Source: Polynucleobacter sp. AP-Titi-500A-B4
GTDB lineage: Bacteria > Pseudomonadota > Gammaproteobacteria > Burkholderiales > Burkholderiaceae
Assembly: GCF_018688095.1 (NCBI RefSeq)
Contig: NZ_CP061311.1
Span: 368,764-432,763, forward strand
Direction of reading: 5' to 3'
Length of the DNA stretch: 64,000 nt
A program made the translations under genes and the position numbers. The notes under the pieces are model-generated. The model saw only the letters and a list, made by a program, of their open reading frames with translations, made no database searches and was not told the origin of the DNA. How positions within the stretch are numbered: position 1 is the stretch's first letter; every line of letters starts with the position of its first letter. Positions 61,684-64,000 of this stretch are shown piece by piece.

Positions 61684-61950
61684 TTATTTGCCACCCATAC
61701 ATTTTTTAATGGATGCATCTTTGGCAGCACCATACAAAGGCTTACCATCTTTGCTAACCGCTTTAGCTTCACAATCATTAGGCTTGGCATCGCCCATACA
61801 TTTTTTAATCGAAGCATCTTTTGCTGCTCCGTATAACGGCTTGCCATCTTTACTCACAGCTTTTGCTTCACAGGCTGCCTGATCGGCAAATACATAAGTG
61901 GGAACTGCAAAACTCAAAGCAATACTTAAAGCAATGATGATTTTCTTCAT
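61684..61950 (-). CDS. Small secreted protein with two identical Cys-flanked repeats
   Basis: An 88-residue protein with a signal peptide (KKIIIALSIALSFAVPTYVFA). The mature part is two copies of a 27-residue unit (Cys27-Gly53 and Cys60-Gly86), each with CEAKAVSKDGKPLYGAAKDA followed by SIKKCMG, identical in every residue, linked by DAKPND. Each has a Cys at both ends, probably one disulfide per unit. The spacing of Cys, Ala, Leu-x-Gly and Lys-x-Cys recalls PsiF repeats, so a PsiF-like periplasmic protein is a fair guess. A good ribosome binding site (AGGAG) is nine bases before the ATG. Confidence 0.75.
   Translation of the reverse strand: MKKIIIALSIALSFAVPTYVFADQAACEAKAVSKDGKPLYGAAKDASIKKCMGDAKPNDCEAKAVSKDGKPLYGAAKDASIKKCMGGK
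61693..61773 (-). repeat. Second 81-base repeat unit of the small secreted protein
   Basis: Encodes the same 27 residues as 61792-61872 but with about 14 synonymous third-position changes. Confidence 0.85.
61792..61872 (-). repeat. First 81-base repeat unit of the small secreted protein
   Basis: N-terminal copy of the repeat; identical to the second unit in protein, divergent in codon third positions. Confidence 0.85.
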
Positions 61951-62108
61951 GTGACATTCTCCTAGGTTGAGGGAAAAGTTTTGTATGCAGCTTTTAGGTC
62001 ATTATTTATAATAAACCCACCTAAGGGTATTAGCTTTAGGGTTAATAGATATTAACTTTATAGCTAATTATCATTTCTAGCATCTAATTCTTAATTTATG
62101 GCTACCTA

Positions 62109-64000
62109 ATGTTCCTGCAGAAAATCCTTAAAGCACCAATTTGGTTCGCTGGAGCACTTGTGACGGGCGTATTAGCTCCTAAAACTATTTTTGCCCAAGC
62201 TGCAGGATGCCCGTCTGCAATTTTGACTACCGGTAATCAAAGTATTACATGTAGCACTGCTGCCACTTCCGGTTCACCCGTAACTACAGCAACTGCAATA
62301 CAAACATATTCAACTAGCAATCCTCCTCCAGGCGGGAGTCCTTTGCTAAGTTCAAATGCCTACGATGGTATAAGTGCAACAGTTACTCAATACACAACAA
62401 TTCAGTTATCTGGTTCCCCCGTAGGTTTAGCGAGCGGAAATACTGTTACTAACTATGGAGTATTGAATTCAAATAGCTTTACAAATGGCTATGGCATTTC
62501 ATTTGGTGCAAATAATCGATCAAGCACTGGTGGTAATACCGTTCTGAACGCATCATCAGGGCGAATTATTACTGCTGGCGGAAACGCAAATGGTATTTAT
62601 GTAGCTCCAACTTCCGCAGGCTCAACTGGGAATTCAATCACCAATGCTGGATCCGTTTCAACTTCGGGGAATTCAGCTGCAGCGATTAGTTTGATGTCAG
62701 GCTCAACAGGTACTTCAGTTGTCAATTCAATTGTGAATACGGGCACATTAACGACCACGAAGGATAACGCTGCTTATGGTATCGAATTTAGCTCTGTCGC
62801 CGGAACTAATTCGGTTAATAACTCTGGAGTTATCACAACATCAGGAAGTACAGCGCATGGAATGAGTATTACGAGCACTCGTAATACTGTTGGCATCACC
62901 AATAGCGGGACTATTTCTGCATTGGGCGCCGGTGCAAATGGAATTAATGTTTCTGGCGCAGCAAATATCACGAATTCCGGAACTATTGGATCATCTTCTG
63001 GGCTTGCCATTAATTTTGGGGGAACATTGCCTACAGGCGCTTTCAATACACTCAATATTAATAATGGCTCAGTCATTAATGGCGGAATTGCCTTTAATGC
63101 CAATAGCGCTAGGGAAACTTTAACTTTTAATGGCTATTCAAATAGTAATTTTAATAATGCCATTACTGGCTTAAATATTATTAATGCCAATAATGGCTCT
63201 AATGTTGTACTGTCTAGTTCAGTGGGCTATGACTTAGTCACTGGACAAGTTGCGGTAGATGCAACATCAGTGTTGAATATCAGCGGTGTAGTTAAAGATC
63301 AAGCGTCTCCAGTGGTTGCCTCTAGCCTTACTAAGGTGGGCGCTGGCACCTTAACTCTCTCAGGTGCCAATACGTATAGTGGGGGCACCACTCTTAGCGC
63401 CGGTACTATTGCGGTTGGTAATAATGCTGGCCTAGGAACTGGTAGCTTAGCGATGGCAGACAGTACTACTCTACAAGCAGCATCAGCTGTAACTCTTGTA
63501 AATAATATTGGTGTTACAGGTGCAGCCAGCATTAATACCAATGGTAATGATCTCGGTTTAACTGGAAATATTACGGGTACAGGTGGCGTTACTAAATCCG
63601 GCTCAGGTGTTTTAACTCTCTCTGGTACAAATACATACAATGGCTCCACCACTATTAGCGCTGGATCAATAAAAGCAGGGGCCGCAAATACACTGTCTCC
63701 TAATAGTGCAGTAACAGTCAATTCTGGCGCAAGCTTAAATTTAAATAATTTCTCACAAGTTATTGGGTCTTTAGCTGGTGCCGGAAATACCTCCTTGGGG
63801 AGTGCAACGCTTGCAACAGGGGGAAACAATGCGAGCACGAGTTACTCTGGCGTTATCGACGGAACTGGCGCGCTCACCAAGACAGGTAGCGGAACATTTA
63901 CTTTATCTGGTGCCAATACGTATAGTGGGGGTACCACAGTCTCCGCTGGAACCCTAGCTGGTAACACGACCAGCTTACAAGGAAATATTCTTAATAATTC
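62109..64000 (+). CDS. Autotransporter-type adhesin, 5' part (runs off the window)
   Basis: An open frame of at least 630 codons with no stop up to the window end. The start FLQKILKAPIWFAGALVTG, with a cleavage region near IFAQAAG, is a signal peptide. The passenger is rich in Gly, Ser, Thr and Asn, almost lacks cysteine (two near the N-terminus), and is built of beta-helix repeats of the type NSGTISALGAGANGINV. From residue 413 on there are passenger-associated transport repeats, such as GTLTLSGANTYSGGTTLSAGT. A C-terminal beta-barrel is expected beyond 64000. No ribosome binding site is clear. It probably acts in surface adhesion. Confidence 0.85.
   Translation, partial: MFLQKILKAPIWFAGALVTGVLAPKTIFAQAAGCPSAILTTGNQSITCSTAATSGSPVTTATAIQTYSTSNPPPGGSPLLSSNAYDGISATVTQYTTIQLSGSPVGLASGNTVTNYGVLNSNSFTNGYGISFGANNRSSTGGNTVLNASSGRIITAGGNANGIYVAPTSAGSTGNSITNAGSVSTSGNSAAAISLMSGSTGTSVVNSIVNTGTLTTTKDNAAYGIEFSSVAGTNSVNNSGVITTSGSTAHGMSITSTRNTVGITNSGTISALGAGANGINVSGAANITNSGTIGSSSGLAINFGGTLPTGAFNTLNINNGSVINGGIAFNANSARETLTFNGYSNSNFNNAITGLNIINANNGSNVVLSSSVGYDLVTGQVAVDATSVLNISGVVKDQASPVVASSLTKVGAGTLTLSGANTYSGGTTLSAGTIAVGNNAGLGTGSLAMADSTTLQAASAVTLVNNIGVTGAASINTNGNDLGLTGNITGTGGVTKSGSGVLTLSGTNTYNGSTTISAGSIKAGAANTLSPNSAVTVNSGASLNLNNFSQVIGSLAGAGNTSLGSATLATGGNNASTSYSGVIDGTGALTKTGSGTFTLSGANTYSGGTTVSAGTLAGNTTSLQGNILNN
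63345..63953 (+). repeat. Three passenger-associated repeats of the adhesin
   Basis: The 21-residue unit G-x-[LF]-T-L-S-G-x-N-T-Y-x-G-x-T-T-x-S-A-G-[TS] occurs at 63345-63407, 63606-63668 and 63891-63953. The first and third share an almost identical DNA core with GGTGCCAATACGTATAGTGG. Confidence 0.85.

Noticed and set aside
62774..63838. Minus strand open frames opposite the adhesin
   Set aside because: Pro/Val/Leu-rich shadow frames of the Gly/Ser/Asn/Thr-rich passenger; the + strand frame is continuous and has a signal peptide.
1..64000. CRISPR arrays, insertion sequences, integrases, prophage or restriction-modification genes
   Set aside because: No regularly spaced direct repeats, transposase, recombinase or phage structural motifs were recognised in any frame.

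Overview
The window reads as a chromosomal segment of a free-living betaproteobacterium of the family Burkholderiaceae, most like Polynucleobacter. Reasons: moderate GC with compact spacing; the Burkholderiales gene orders moeA-mobA-moaA/rne/rluC, rpmF-plsX-fabHDG-acpP-fabF-mucD-lepA-lepB-rnc-era-recO-pdxJ-acpS-nagZ and rpsF-priB-rpsR-rplI-dnaB; an EF-P with Arg32 beside earP; and a monomeric NADP isocitrate dehydrogenase. No insertion sequence, prophage, integrase or CRISPR array was seen. This taxonomic call is inference from gene content.

Layout. 0.1-8.4 kb: lytic transglycosylase, FKBP isomerase, a conserved unknown, an MFS transporter, icd, a single-domain BLUF photoreceptor, and periplasmic MsrP followed by a lipocalin. 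8.4-12.6 kb: an HpaB-type gene divergent from a TetR regulator across a 27-bp palindrome, then an isochorismatase-like hydrolase, an SDR and a DUF2889 protein. 12.7-19.5 kb: rsuA-phhB, a two-subunit molybdenum hydroxylase (iorA-iorB), msrQ, an outer-membrane channel-like protein and a YedK/HMCES protein. 19.6-27.7 kb: a parvulin-type foldase, thyA-folA, fdxA plus ferredoxin-NADP reductase, a 2-hydroxyacid dehydrogenase and the molybdenum cofactor operon moaA-mobA-moeA, which would supply MsrP and IorAB. 27.8-36 kb: rne with a long GC-rich leader, rluC, a HAD phosphatase, an S49 peptidase, a tetrapyrrole-methylase-fold methyltransferase, yceF, yceD and rpmF. 36-50.4 kb: a long + strand lipid, ribosome and protein-quality cluster from plsX to nagZ. 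50.4-57.5 kb: efp/earP divergent from uvrC, pgsA, tRNA-Gly, tRNA-Cys, a lipoprotein, lexA and asparaginase. 57.5-61.6 kb: rpsF-priB-rpsR-rplI-dnaB. 61.7-64 kb: a small secreted repeat protein and the first 630 codons of an autotransporter-type adhesin that runs off the window.

The most striking element is in dnaB. The replicative helicase gene is interrupted exactly at the Walker A lysine by a 352-residue in-frame intein. It starts with Ala rather than Cys or Ser, carries the Trp/Cys/Thr triad of class 3 inteins, and contains a LAGLIDADG homing endonuclease with both catalytic-type blocks. Its base and arginine-codon usage differ from the flanking helicase. Other points worth a second look are: a TetR operator that contains the -35 of one divergent promoter and sits on the other, with a probably leaderless tetR; a probably leaderless lexA with an SOS box over its -10; uvrC and earP sharing one CATG as opposing start codons; loss of rpoE-rseAB from between fabF and mucD; and a paired-repeat secreted protein whose two copies are identical in protein but not in DNA.
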